Positions 47,162 to 61,431 are shown, counted from the first letter of the stretch. The stretch: DNA of 64,000 nucleotides from Lactuca virosa (GCA_928212115.1 CAKMRJ010000001.1:191011232-191075231), one strand, 5' to 3'. The notes: generated from the letters alone by a model not told the origin. Numbers and translations: made by a program.

Positions 47162-48316
47162 TGCACTGGAGAGATATAACAACTCTCAAGAACCATAGAA
47201 TCATCTCGCTTACATCTAAATATAATGAAGTTCATTACCCTACTTGCCTCTTAATTTGGAAGAGTTCAACTCAAGTCATATACTATGTCAATATTCAGTC
47301 ATATACTATGTCAATTTCCAATTATACACATATGACCAAGAAAAATATATTATATTTAGGACCTAAAGGTGTGTGGGCAGATATCACAAAGGAGACAAAC
47401 TCAAAATTCAAATGATTTCCACTTTTCCAACACTTAAAACATAAATGTTGAAAATTGACAAAAATGAAATATACCTTTCGTATGCTTTGTTGCAATTCCA
47501 ATCATTAGAAATCTAATTGTTCTTGCTTCCCGAATAATTACAAAAATGAAGCAATTTCAGCTATAAAAATGGATATACCCTAATTATAATGAGATTGATT
47601 GAGATAACAAATAAATTCAAATTTTGGTTAGGATTTTGATTTATTACGGATGATATGGTTTGCAAAGCAAACATAATATTCTTCATTATGGCATTTTGTC
47701 GAGCATATAGTGTGCAAGTCAAAATAATCTAGTTTGCAAAGCATCCAACTTGCATTTTTGTTCTATTAAACTGTAAAAAAGAGCATAAGTTTACAACCAT
47801 TGACACATAAGATCATAAATTGAGTATATAGATGTTGTAACAATAAAAGAATAATACTTACCCGATTGATGCAGAAGCATTTTGATTGGAGGACATGTCA
47901 AATTGGAGGATGTTGAATTGCTAATGGATTTGAGAAACTGAATGCACCCCAAATCGTTGCTCCCAATAGAAAACTGTCTAGTCATATCGATCAATGGGAT
48001 GAAAATTTTGACCCACAAAAACTGGAATCGTTTCCTATAGAAGACGGTGAAGAAAATAGAAATCCATATAAGCAACATTGAATTATTTTGGAAAGGATAT
48101 ATGAGTAATCGTGCAACTAAATCAAATGGATGCGAGATATCAGTGATTTTGGCCTTAAATGTAGGAGATTAGAAACGTCGAAAAAGAAACGCATTTGATT
48201 GAAACGCATTAAAGCTGAAGGGCATTTGGGGAAATTCACGTTGGTATTTTGAGCGGGAAAAATTCGATTTGGGGGGCTTGGAGAATGCCACGTGGCAAAA
48301 ATCTACTTATTTATTA

Positions 48317-49518
48317 TTCAATAGAGAACCATTATTAATCAAGGAACCAAGGAACCAATCCAAAGCGTCAGAATTTAAAGCGATCAATGACAAAAGGAAG
48401 GGTTGTAAACTTTTATAATGGACGCATATGTACCAGATTATAACAAAACTCATTTCCTTTTTTTCATTTAAATTTTTTTTAGGCCAAGTTTTTTATCGAA
48501 AAAAAACCGAATATACCGTTGTTTACGATTTTTCGTCCTCTTTCCATAGAGATCCATGATAATATATAAAAAATGAACTTTTTTTTTTCGAAAAAAACAC
48601 ACTTAATTTTCTTAGTTTTTTCAATATTTAAGTTTATTTTTCTCAAAAAAAAAAAACTAATTATACCAAAAATATTAATTTTTTATACTCTATTAATAAA
48701 CATCAACACCGATTAAAAAAAAAAACCTCGAACAGTGTAGATTCACATTGTGGATCTAAACTGTAAATATTTCAATTTTTAACATTCACAATATGAAAAA
48801 TCTCGAACAGTTCAGATTCACATTGTGAATCTGAATTACTATTATGCACACTGTGAATCTGAGAAAGTTCACAAAAAAAAAACATCGATCAGTGTAGATT
48901 CACACTGTGAATCTAAACTGTAAATATTTCAAATTTTAACATTCACAATGTGAAAAAGCTCCGATCAGTTCAGATTCACACTGTGAATCTGACTTATTAT
49001 TATGCATACTGTGAATCTGAGGAGGTTCACAATGTGAATCTGAACAGATTCACAATATGAATCTGAACAGGTTCACAATGTGAATCTGAACTGAAATATC
49101 GTTTTTTAACATGAATATAAATCTATGTTTAAAAAGTACAAATATGAATTTTGATATATTTATTAATTTTTTTTCTATAAAAAATAGACCTTAACTTTTT
49201 TTCATCAAAGAAAATAAAGTGGGTTTTTTTCGAAAAAAAAAGTTCGTTTTTTATATATCATCATCGATCTCTATGGAAAGAGGACGAAAAATCGTGAACA
49301 ACGGTATATTCGGTTTTTTTTTTTTATAAAAAACATGGCCTAAAAAATTTTTTAAACGAAAAAAAGTGGTGGGTTTTTTTGTAAAGGGTGGATTTTTTGG
49401 TATAATCCGGTGTGTGTGCGTCCAATATAAAAGTGTACATCTATTTCCTTGGTCGTTGATCGTTATGATTTCCGACGCTCACGATTGGTTCCTTGGTTAA
49501 TTATGGTTCTCTATTGAA
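48317..49518. mobile_element. Long-TIR element A
   Basis: The left arm (TTCAATAGAGAACCATTATT...) and the reverse complement of the right arm (TTCAATAGAGAACCATAATT...) match with indels over about 200 bp. They share 'ggaaccaa', 'gcgatcaa', 'ggacgca' and 'ccggattata'-type words. The interior (48730-49090) is full of ATTCACA/TGTGAAT palindromes such as AGATTCACACTGTGAATCT. No ORF. The left end meets the Helitron end, the right end a (TA)n run. Confidence 0.8.
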
Positions 49519-49523
49519 CCTCA

Positions 49524-50810
<1,287 letters not shown>

Positions 50811-50817
50811 CTCACCC

Positions 50818-50940
<123 letters not shown>

Positions 50941-51114
50941 GGAGAGGATCAAATGAGAACACCTAAAAGGTTGAGAACGCGAGAACAGTTCTGGACCAAT
51001 CATTTTATAAGGGTATATTAGTAACATTATATAAATATTAATTAATGATTTTCCTAAAATCTAGGGATAATGATTTTAATTACCTAAAAAATTAATATTT
51101 CCTTTTAATTAATG

Positions 51115-51156
<42 letters not shown>

Positions 51157-52858
51157 GATTTTTCCCAAAAATAATTTATGACCGTTTCAAAAACATTACC
51201 TAAAAAATTAATATTTCCTTTTATTTTAAATCTGAAAAGAAAAGCTTAAAAAAATTATTATTTTCTACTATTTCACGTTTTTGTTTTTCAAAAAAAAAAA
51301 TGAATAGAAATCCAATCCCAAATCAATACACTTCCAATCATAAATGAAAACACATCAAATTACAAATAATTCAATGCATTTTTCATCAACTGAAAATAAA
51401 AATAATGTAAAAATTATCATTTCTTCATAAAATGAATACTTCTAATCATAAATAAATACATCCATTCACATGAATACACTACTATTCATATATAAATACA
51501 ATCATTCACATATGAATACATTGCAATTCACAAATGAATACACTGTTATTTATAAATTAACACACATTCTATCATATAATGAATACATCTAATCATAAAT
51601 AAATACACTCATTCACATGAATACACTACTATTAATAAATAAATACAACCATTCACACATAACTACACTGTTATTCATAAATGAATACACGTGCTATTCA
51701 TAAATAAATACAACCATTCACGCACCCCCTTCATGATCCGTTTTTTATTGTCGATCGACTACAACGACATCAAGAGTGAATCGGTACTGTTGAGTTCATC
51801 GTAGCCCAAGGTGGATTGAAGGCTTCCTTCCCGTCACTCCCTTTACTATCGCTGCCATATTCATAAATCTTGCCATTGGATCACTGGATAAACAATGGAC
51901 GGTAGAAGGACTGCCACCACCATCCTTTGACTGTCACCACCACAAACATCTCTATCCTTCTCTTTTCCGTCGAACAAGCAAGCCAAACACCCCGTTCTTC
52001 ATCTTCTTCCTATTTATTTCAAGCAACAAAACACCACCAAAATTTATTGATTAAGCTCATCAATTTCTGTTAAAAAGCAAACCCAAAAACCCACCTCAAA
52101 CTCCACAAATTTCAGTCAAAACAGAACAAAAAAAAGGGAATCAAACAAACACCCACTTGAGCCTATCGAGTTCTGCCAGATCAAAAAAGAAGAAAAAAAA
52201 AGAAGGAACCCTTACCTGTTCTTAAATCGTTGCTGCCTTTCTCGATCACCAAACAACCCAATGTCGGGGCTTTGTCACCGGAAACCAATTGCAAACCCCA
52301 CATCCCGCTGCTTCCATTCTCTTTTCTTCTTCTCTTCGATCCAGCCAAGCACCAAAGGTGCCCCATCTTCAACCCCCGATCACATTGTTGCATCCACCGA
52401 GACCGAAGATCCACCCCTCGCTGCCTCCTCGTTTCCTCCTCTTCAGCCTCGTCGACCTTGGAGACGCTCCCCTCGCCATCACGACAGCCGACCACAGACG
52501 TCGCCGACTGCCTTCACTTCCTTCCTACGTCTTTCATCGACCTTGCTGCTTTCGATTCTTTGTTTTCTCCGGTCCCGTCAAGTGACGCCTTGGAGGGTTT
52601 TGGTGATGGCAAGGTCGGATGATGATATTAGGTCAACGAAATAGAGAGGCAGAGAGTAATTATAGGAGTTTACAAAATTAGGGTAATGTTTATTTACCTT
52701 AATACCCTTTATAATTTTCTTTAATTTAAAAATTAAATTTTAAATGTATTAATAGTTAGAAAAATAACAATTAATTATAGCCACACATCTTACTAATTAG
52801 ATGGTCCAGATCTGTTCTCGCGTTCTCAACCTTTTAGGTGTTCTCATTTGATCCTACT

Positions 52859-52860
<2 letters not shown>
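50941..52860. mobile_element. TIR element C
   Basis: The left end GGAGAGGATCAAATGAGAAC and the inverted right end GGAGTAGGATCAAATGAGAA begin TIRs of about 60 bp that differ at a few bases. The interior has an array of ATTCACA.TGAATACA units (51340-51720), then a GC-rich, CT-rich tract at about 51730-52650 that resembles a captured host leader or coding piece. Overlapping open frames there (52230-52644, both strands) have biased composition and no family I recognise. A (TA)n run lies at 51118-51151. Confidence 0.8.

Positions 52861-52954
<94 letters not shown>
52861..52954. repeat. (TA)n between elements C and D
   Basis: 94 bp of pure TA. Confidence 0.98.
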
Positions 52955-52956
<2 letters not shown>

Positions 52957-55272
52957 TAAAGGTTCAAATGAGAACCACAAAAGAATAAGAACCCTAAGAA
53001 CTTCTAATTTTAGCTTGTTAAAATAAAATAGTGGCATTATTGTAAATAACAGCATATTTGAGTCTAGTTTCACAAACAATTTATCAGATGTTGCAAACTA
53101 GATCTAAAAGCTAGATCTGATTCTTTCTTTCATAGTTCTCAAAAAATCAACCCATCAATTCTCTCTCTCGTTCCACCAGTGGCAGGGACCTCCAGCCGCT
53201 GTCGCCGCCGTTGCCAATGTCCACCTCGTCGGAATCCAAGTTTGCACCGTCGCCGTCATCCAGATGTGTGATTTCTACCCGAGATCCACCTGATCGAACC
53301 ACCAGATACATCTCTAGCATCGTCCTCCTCCACCTTCATTGCTATGATTTTTGTCGGTAGCTGCCACCAGCGACAACCAGTGAGATCAGATTTACAGATG
53401 CATCAACTCTGAAGACATACCTCCTCCTCCTCCGACATCACCTTCTTCATCCTCCACTGTTACTCCACCAGATCTACAGCCATATCCATCATTTTATCTC
53501 CGATTTCTTGTGAACCAATAGATCTACATCAGATCTCTCTAGATCTGAATCAGATCTCATCAGATCTGCATCAGATCTCATCAGATCTGCATCGGATATC
53601 ACCAGATCTGATGTATTTGTGCATTTTCAATTCAGATCAGATCTGGTCGGCGCACCAGATCTCGATATTAACGAAGTTTTGAACGCCAGATCTACTACCT
53701 AACACCAGATCTTCATCAAATCTGATTTGTACGATGCATTTCATGTACGGATCAGATGTATCTGGTGCATTTCATGTTGGCTTGCATCAGATCTGATTTT
53801 TGAAGATAAATCTTAAAAAATAATAATAATAAGGTATGTCGATTTTTATAAATAAATCTCCTTTAAGTTTTGTTTTCTACTTGTTTTTCTACTTGCATCT
53901 GTTGTAGATCTCTATGATATAGTTTTTTTTGTTTGTTTTTTTTCTGTTAAAGTGTGAATTTGATGATTTATTCTCTCATTTGTCGTATAATTTTGTTAAT
54001 CTTAGTTTTAACTGCTATTAAGTTGTGAATGTATAACTTTTTTTGAATTAAACTATGAATTTATTATACTAGTTTGTGAATTTTCTATATTAAATTGTGT
54101 ATTAATTGTAATAAGTGTTTTAAGTTGATAATATGGATGTGAATACTACTTTGTATGTATTAAAATGTGAATTTAGTGTACTAAGTTGTGATTTTTTTTA
54201 AACTGTGAATTGATTGCATTAAGCTTTGAATTTTCTTTTTAAGCTACGAATTGACTGCATTAAGCTGTGAATTTTATGTTTGAACTGTAAATCGACTAGA
54301 TTAAGCAGTGAATTATGTGTATGAAGCTATGAAGTTACTTGTATTAAGTTAAGCTATGAATTTTGTGTATAAACTTTGAATTTACTATATAAAGAGTGTT
54401 AGGTTGAAAATATGATTGTGGATGCTTACTTTTTGTGTATTAAACTTTGAATTTTGCGTACTAAACTGTGATTTTTGTGTTTTAAACTGTGAATTGACTG
54501 CATTAAACTGTGAATTTTCTTCTTAGACTATGAATTGACTATATTAACTTGTGAATTTTGTGTATTAAATTATGAATTGATTGTATTAAGTTGTGAATGA
54601 ATTGACATTAAGTTGTGATTATTTTATATTTTTCTTGTTTGCTTTTGAAATAATGTAAATTTTATTCACAGCTTAATATATTAAATTCACAATTTAAAAT
54701 ATAAATGATTTATGTATAATTTTTTTTGTTAATTTTCTTCTGAATATATTTATTTTTTATGTTGTATAAGTATGTAAGAATACAATAGTTTTAATAATAG
54801 TTTTGTGTTAAATTCAAAATGAGTGAAATAAAAGGTTTTATTAGACTGTGAATGTAGTATTTAAGTTATTAATGCATGACTTTATTTACAGATCCGATTT
54901 AGAAGAAAATAATGGTTGCGATGCTGGTACAGGTGGTTAATGGCATCGTGTGGTGGAGGTGGTAGTAGAGTTTGAATTTTTGATTTCTTTGAGTTTGTGA
55001 ATTATTATAAAATGGTTTGTATTAAATTGTAATTTTGTGAATTAAACTATAAATGGACTGTATAAACTTGTAATTTATATAAGTTTTGTGTTCAAATATG
55101 AGAGCATATAAGAATGAAAATATTATACTGCAAAAATTACCATTTTGCCCTTTTTGTATCAAAAAGAGAAAAAAAATAGGATTTTCACATGTTTAATATG
55201 AATATCATGTAAATATTTACTAACTAATGGGGTTCTTAGGGTTCTTAATCTTTTGTGCTTCTCATTTGAACC
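52955..55272. mobile_element. TIR element D
   Basis: Left end GGTAAAGGTTCAAATGAGAA; inverted right end AGTGGTTCAAATGAGAAG. Both then read on through 'cacaaaag.ttaagaaccctaagaac'. The TIR core TCAAATGAGAA is shared with element C. The interior has a CT-rich, GC-rich tract (53160-53480), a run of AGATCTGCATC-type units (53520-53610), then a long array of TGTGAATT words (53950-54700). No ORF is supported. Confidence 0.8.
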
Positions 55273-55273
55273 A

Positions 55274-55318
<45 letters not shown>

Positions 55319-55388
55319 ATATTATATTATAGAGCATATTAGTCATATCTTGAATTTTAAGAGGTATATGATACAAAGCCTTCATCAA

Positions 55389-55444
<56 letters not shown>

Positions 55445-55681
55445 ATATTATAAAGCATATTAGTCATATCTTGAATTTTAAGAGGTATATGATACAAAGC
55501 TTTCATCAAATATATAAACAGACAATATAAATATAAAATCTAAACATAAATATTTTATTTAAAAGTGCTAATTTTTTTATAAATAATAATTAATAATAAA
55601 ATATAATAATTATTTTCCTGTAAGAAAACTATTCGCCAAAAATGTTACTTATCGTCGCCGTTTTGTGTGGGCACACATCTA

Positions 55682-55741
<60 letters not shown>
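55273..55741. repeat. (CT)n/(TA)n block with a duplicated 85-bp unit
   Basis: (CT)n at 55273-55295, then (TA)n at 55296-55318. A unit containing AGCATATTAGTCATATCTTG occurs at about 55319-55392 and again at about 55439-55520, separated by (TA)n at 55393-55438. A further (TA)n lies at 55688-55741. Confidence 0.9.
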
Positions 55742-55744
<3 letters not shown>

Positions 55745-56506
55745 CCAGATCAATGTGGTTCAAGGCATATGATTTATCTTGAACCATATTAATTTGATTT
55801 TTTCCCTATTTGTCCCATATTGCTTCGCGTACATATCTAATCTTTCATCTTTTCTTTGTATAATATAACTAGTTTGTTTCTTTTATCCTTCGATCTTCGA
55901 TTATAATGTGGCTGTTAAATTATATTATTCATATTTGTTAGTGGTCATGTTATTATAAAAACATGTTTTTAAAGTTTCAAATGATTTTATTATTTAGTTT
56001 CAAGTTTTAAAAGTATTAAAACTTAAGTTATTATAAAAATAGTTAAACACTTAAAAAATGATTAAGTTTGCATGCTCATAATTAGGGTGAGCATAGGTGG
56101 GTACCCTCCCTATTTGACCTGAATCGGAATCGAAACCGACGGTTCTTAGAATACTGGAACCAAAACCAGAACTGTTACAACAGTTCTTTTGTGTTTGGAA
56201 CCGGTCCAGGAATTGACGGTTACCGGTTCCTAACCGAGTAGTCGGGTTTAAGTTTATATATAACTTTTGAAACTATAAATAAGCTTAAATTATAATTTTT
56301 ATTACTGGCGAGTTTTGGCTTGGAGCAACGAGTTAAAGAGGTTTCGTTAACATTACTTAAATTAACGCCAACTTTTATATAAATCTTATCTTATAGTAAT
56401 ATAAAATTATAATCTCATAAAAATATTTATATGATTACAGATGCTATGTTGTTGTATGTTTCACTTTCACTTGGTAACCAAGATTCTAGGGTTAATGACC
56501 TAGAAA
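55742..56506. other. Intergenic sequence, no gene seen
   Basis: AT-rich. About 56090-56250 holds GAACCGG/CCGGTTC-rich text (for example GGAACCGGTCC) that resembles the subterminal region of hAT-like non-autonomous elements; similar text recurs in reverse near 60570-60720. Element borders could not be fixed. Confidence 0.4.
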
Positions 56507-56723
56507 GGTAACAAACCTTTCTATTTTTCAACATTAAGGTAATCATGTTTTTTTCGTTCACATTTGACCATTGAACTTGTTTGACCTGTTCAAAATAGGG
56601 TAATATGACTGGTAATTATGGTAATATTACCCTATTATGAACATGTCAAACAAGTTTATTTGTCAAATGTGTACAAAAAAAACATGGTTACCTAAATATG
56701 GACAAAAACCAAAGTTTCTTACC
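56507..56723. mobile_element. Foldback MITE, copy 1
   Basis: A 217-bp imperfect palindrome. The arms share 'aggtaa(t/c)catgtttttt', 'acacatttga', 'aacttgtttgac(c/a)tgttca' and 'atagggtaatat'. No coding capacity. Confidence 0.85.
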
Positions 56724-58401
56724 CGTTTTGGTAATACTGGACAAGAACCGTCTTAGGGACTGTGTGCCTTGGGATTAGGCTCTGACATTCAATGAACAAT
56801 TAGGTTAGACTTGATCTGTGACAACCCGAAATTTACTCCGTCACTATAATCCGTTTCCGTTAATAAAAATTAGTTGTATAAAAATTTTCCGTTAACTTAT
56901 ATTTATCTAAATAATTCATTTCTGAATTATTATTAGAATATATTTATTGACGGGATAAAAACAACTAAGTCGGGTTACGGTTAGTTTACCCGGTAAAAAC
57001 ATTTAGCTCCGTTTAAACGACAGTGTATGGTGGGTCCCCACTAGGTAGCCATATATAAAGGAGGAGTGTCCACCTTTAGAGCCTTTTCCCACCTTGGAGC
57101 TTTCTCTCTCTACTTTCTCTCTCTAAAAACGGGTTTGGCTCAAGAACACCACTTTCAAGCCTCAAAAATCAAAGGTAATCTTCCTAACTTGATTTTCTAG
57201 CTTGGTATGCATGCTATTTCGAGTTGGATCATCCAATTGCCTCAACATGCATGTGTTTACGGTTTGGGGAGCCTCCCAAAACCGTGAACTCCTATATGCG
57301 GGTTTTGAAGCTCCAAAACACTTCCAAACCTTCTCTAATGCTTAGATATAGCTTAGATACTTGCATGCATGAACTAAGGAACCCAAAATCGTGACTTTTT
57401 GGCCATAAACTTGAGTTTACGGTTCTTGAACATTCAAGAACCGTAAACCCAAAACCGTAAACACCTCAAATGGTGTTTTGATGCCCCTAAACCCTTCCTT
57501 AGCTTGTTTGATGAACATGAAACTAGTGTAGATGAGCTTAGGACCCCAAAACATGAAATGGTTGAAGTGGTCAAGGGTTTACGGCCGTAAACCCCAGAGT
57601 TTACGACCGTAAACTCCCAAGAAGTGGTCAAGGGTTTACGACCGTAAACCCTAGAGCTTACGACCGTAAACTCCCAAGGAGTGGTCCAAGGACCGTAAAC
57701 TCCAAGGGAGTACCCAATTGAACCCTAATCACTTCCCAAGCCCTCGAATTGATCCTAGGAGCCTTCCTTGTGATGCATGAGACCTTTAGACACACAAACT
57801 CACCATTTCCATGAGTTTACGACCGTAAACTCATGGGGGAAATGGTCTCCCAACCGTAAACACACTTAAGTGTGGCCAAGTGAAGTGTAAACTCCATAGT
57901 GAGGCCATACACTCCTAGATACAACCTTTAACACTCCTAACACTTGAAACAAAGTGTTTTCATACATTAAAGTGCCTTTACTCCCTTAATTAGCGATTAC
58001 ACAATTAATTAGATACTTTATACATCACTACATGTTACATAGGATCCGTGTGTGTGTTCAAGTCCTCACTTGACACCTAGCATCCTACCCGGCGTTTCCA
58101 TCCACTTCACTCACTACAGGTGAGTTCATACCCCTAAATGAACCTTTTTAAGTGTTTTTAACTGTTTTAGGGGGGGGGGGGAATACAAGTTGAACCAAAT
58201 AAGTTATAGTAACAATCGCATGTGAATTATAACTTGCAACCGAAAGGATTTTCTACACTATTAACTGTTTTTACCACCAAAAAGGGATTTTCTATACTTT
58301 CAACTATATTGCCAATTAAACTGTTTTCAAATGCTTACCAAATTCATTTTCGTGTAAATCACTATAAAACTATTTTTCCAAAATTCGTTTAAACTATTTT
58401 T

Positions 58402-58523
58402 ATTCTCAAACCATATCTACACCAATATATTTATATAAGTAAGACTTGAAGGACTTAGGACTATTCTCAAACCATATCTACACCAATATATTTATATAAG
58501 TAAGACTTGAAGGACTTAGGACT
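58402..58523. repeat. Perfect 61-bp tandem duplication
   Basis: Units 58402-58462 and 58463-58523 are identical, indicating a recent event within the solo LTR. Confidence 0.95.
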
Positions 58524-58789
58524 AATAGCTCACCTTATTTCCTGTTCTTGTTTGATTGTGGGCTTAGGGTATTTTGTTATTAGTCCGACTCTCGTTGAAT
58601 TCTTAGTTATATATCTTATATATTTGTGTCAGATATAAAAGTTTTCATATCAGTTCAATGCCTTTGGATATCAAAGACATGCAACCAACAATACTATTTA
58701 ACTATAATGGGTATAGTTAAGGGATACTACTCACTACTACTATTGCCATGACAACTACTAGAGTCAGTTCAGTTGTGAGTCAATATATG

Positions 58790-58910
58790 CTATGTACTAT
58801 ACAAGAGAACACTATATACTATACAAGAGAACACTATATACTATACTAGGAGAACATTAAGTACTATACAAAGAGAACACTATATACTATACAAGAGAAC
58901 TTACTAAAAT
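58790..58910. repeat. Short tandem array of ACTATACAAGAGAACACTAT-like units
   Basis: About five units of 20-27 bp with small length changes. Confidence 0.85.
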
Positions 58911-60056
58911 AGAATGTGACATACTATTTCTCGATACGACACATCTTTGTGCTATCACCGCGTAACCAGAGTCTCCTGGAGGGAGAGCGGGCATTATGTG
59001 TATAGATCTATACGGGACAGACACTCCCACATCCCGACTGCTAGCTACAGTCCGAGCCGTCTAGGCCCAGGGGTGACAAAATGTCACATCTACATATGAC
59101 TCGGAGGGTCAAAGGGATTCGATCGTCAATCAGCATGGTTACGTACGAGTTCACATTCAAACCTTTAATTAATACTTTAAGAATTAAAGGCAACAGACTC
59201 CCTGAGGAGTATTGTACATTTAATACTACCTGGAGCCTGCATTTCATTACATATGGCCGACAGTGATACTGTTGGGGTAAAACATTTTTCTCATTACTAT
59301 ACATGAATAAAGTCTAAAACTATATTTTCAAACTAATAACTACTGGGAAAACTTGTACATTATCAAAGGAACAAACAAACCACCGGGTCTTGGTGAAGAC
59401 TACTTTTTCTGGAAAACATAGGGTTTTCTAGGGCTCATACTATTTTCGAACACCGAAACTTGCTTTTACAATGTATAATTGTGAATATTTTATACATGAA
59501 ACGACACTAAATACTTATGAACTCACCAGCTTTATGCTGATAAACGTTTTCAAAATAACTTGTATTCTCAGGTCATCAGTAGACAGGTACGGATGCATCT
59601 TTTTGAGAAGACGGAGCACACATAAGACTCCACTTTATTTTGATTGTATTTTTGGTGTCTAACATTTGTACTGAACACGTTTGTATTACAATTATTATCT
59701 TAATGCAATGGATGTTGTTGCTTGTCTTTACTATTATGCTTTGTTATGATACTGTACATGACGTCCTCCACCCCAGAACGTATTCCGCCGTTCTCGGTTT
59801 TGGGGTGTGACATGATCTAACCCAGTTTAGTCCTGGCTAATCATGAGCTAAGCTGTGTTGCTCGGTCTTTAAAACACATACAACCTAGCCCCTTAAGCGT
59901 ATACAACCTAACCCCTAACTAGTTGGGCCTAAACCGGATTGGCCCAAGACTTAACCATCTCCTCATACACAAGACCGGACAACCCAATTTCATTTCACAT
60001 CAATGGATCTTATGACTACTTGCACTTAACATAAAGAACCCAATATTACCAAAATA

Positions 60057-60272
60057 GGTAATGAACTTTGGTTTTTGTCCAAATTTAGGTAATCATGTTT
60101 TTTTCGTACACATTTGACTAGTAAACTTGTTTGACCTGTTCATAATAGGGTAATGTTACCGCTAATTACCGGTCATATTACCCTATTTTGAACAGGTCAA
60201 ACAAGTTCAATGGTCAAATGTGAACGAAAAAAACATGGTTACCTAAATGTGGACAAAGACCAAAGTTCGTTA
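60057..60272. mobile_element. Foldback MITE, copy 2 (inverted relative to copy 1)
   Basis: Same 216-bp palindrome as 56507-56723. About 35 bp of flank (AGGTCATTAACCCAAGATTC here) also matches copy 1 in inverted orientation, so the duplicated unit is slightly larger than the palindrome. Confidence 0.85.
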
Positions 60273-61347
60273 CATTTCTAGGTCATTAACCCAAGATTCT
60301 ATTAGGCTAGAAGTCTAGTACTAATTATATTACGTGCGTATAAAATTGATATCAATATTCCGCATATTATTAGTGGCGTACAGTAACTAATACTTAAAAT
60401 TTTATTGGCATGTAACTAAGCAATGTATAATATCTTTTACTTAAAATATACTAACAAAGTCAAAATTTTAAATTCCAAGACTAAAAATGGTAATTCATAT
60501 GTGTATCTAAGTTAGTATATTATAATTAAAAACAAAATTTTATTAAACAACTGAGTAGTATATAATGAGAGCGGGTACCCGACAAATATTGGTTCCAAAA
60601 AAAGTAGAACAAAAATCAAAACCGTTTGGCGGTTCCAAAACTTTAGGAACCGGAACCAGATCACTTAAGATGGTTCCGGTTCCGTAACCAACTATTTTGA
60701 TGCGGTTATGGTTTCAAAAGATTTTTGTATTCAAAGATTTGGAGTTTAATTTGTAAGAAATAGTTATGAAGCCAATAACCTCGATGTCAAGGTCTTCAAA
60801 GTGTAGGGCTTTCGGTTGTGCAGTGGAGGTACAATTATAGATTCCTCAAATATCTCTAATAAAATCAAAATCCATACATACATACCTGGTTTCATTACAA
60901 AAAAATACGAATCACACACACCAAAGCATTTATGAGAACCAACAACAAATATCAGAAAAGGTAAAAGAAATTGACCGATAACCACAACAGTTAACAAACC
61001 TAAAGAACTATGTGTTGGCCGATAATCAAGATTTTGTCGCGGTGTGTTGGTGGTGTAACAAAGAAAAACAACCCCCTTGCAGCAAATGCCACTCAGTCTC
61101 TTCTCCTTCAAATCATCCACGACTCCACGTACCAACGAAAATGACAATTGACCTCCATCGCTCTCAAAACCGACAGTGAATAAAGGTCAAGTTTTGTTGT
61201 GTAATAGAACGATGATGGCGGTGGAACGCTTTCGTGCTTAAAACAGATTGGAAGAAGATGGCGTTCACACAAATTGAGACCGACTGATATTTGACCTCAA
61301 CTAAACCACCAAAACCGTGGCTATATCTAGAAACTTTCATAAACCAA

Positions 61348-61351
<4 letters not shown>
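60273..61351. other. Intergenic sequence, no supported gene
   Basis: GGTTCC/GGAACC-rich text at 60570-60720 mirrors that near 56100-56250. A 127-codon open frame on the minus strand at 60764-61147 has no recognisable domain and is not called a gene. Confidence 0.5.

Positions 61352-61429
<78 letters not shown>
61352..61429. repeat. (TA)n microsatellite
   Basis: 78 bp of TA dinucleotide. Confidence 0.98.

Positions 61430-61431
<2 letters not shown>

Larger units (their letters stand above)
46266..48316 (-). mobile_element. Helitron-like sequence carrying gene fragments
   Basis: Its right end on the minus strand reads TAATAAATAAGTAG, then GATTTTTGCCACGTGGCA. This closely matches the 5' end of the Helitron at 43886-44345 (TAATAAATAAGTAG, then GATTTTTGTCATGTGACA) but lacks the leading TC, where a TIR element abuts. 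The left (3') end was not found, so 46266 is only a minimum. It contains a PRP19-like exon in the same orientation and another exon-like piece in the opposite one. Confidence 0.5.
56817..59812 (+). mobile_element. Solo LTR (2996 bp), TGATC target duplication
   Basis: It begins TGTGACAACCCG and ends GGGTGTGACA, flanked by TGATC at 56812-56816 and 59813-59817. A TATA-like ATATATAAAG lies at 57051-57060. The transcribed part holds repeated palindromes GTTTACGRCCGTAAAC (57577-57836). There is no primer-binding site, polypurine tract or coding domain, hence solo LTR. The LTR starting at 62170 is a relative. Confidence 0.9.

Noticed and set aside
47791..48078. 95-codon minus-strand frame near the Helitron-like 5' end
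   Set aside because: No domain, AT-rich, no match in style to the exon fragments nearby.
55655..55685. Possible Helitron 3' end (TGTGTGGGCACACA then CTAGT)
   Set aside because: The stem is only 6 bp with a 2-base loop and stands one base from CTAG, whereas genuine ends here have a strong GC stem about eight bases away.
60764..61147. 127-codon open frame on the minus strand
   Set aside because: No recognisable domain, no splice or promoter context, mixed hydrophobic text in repeat-rich DNA.
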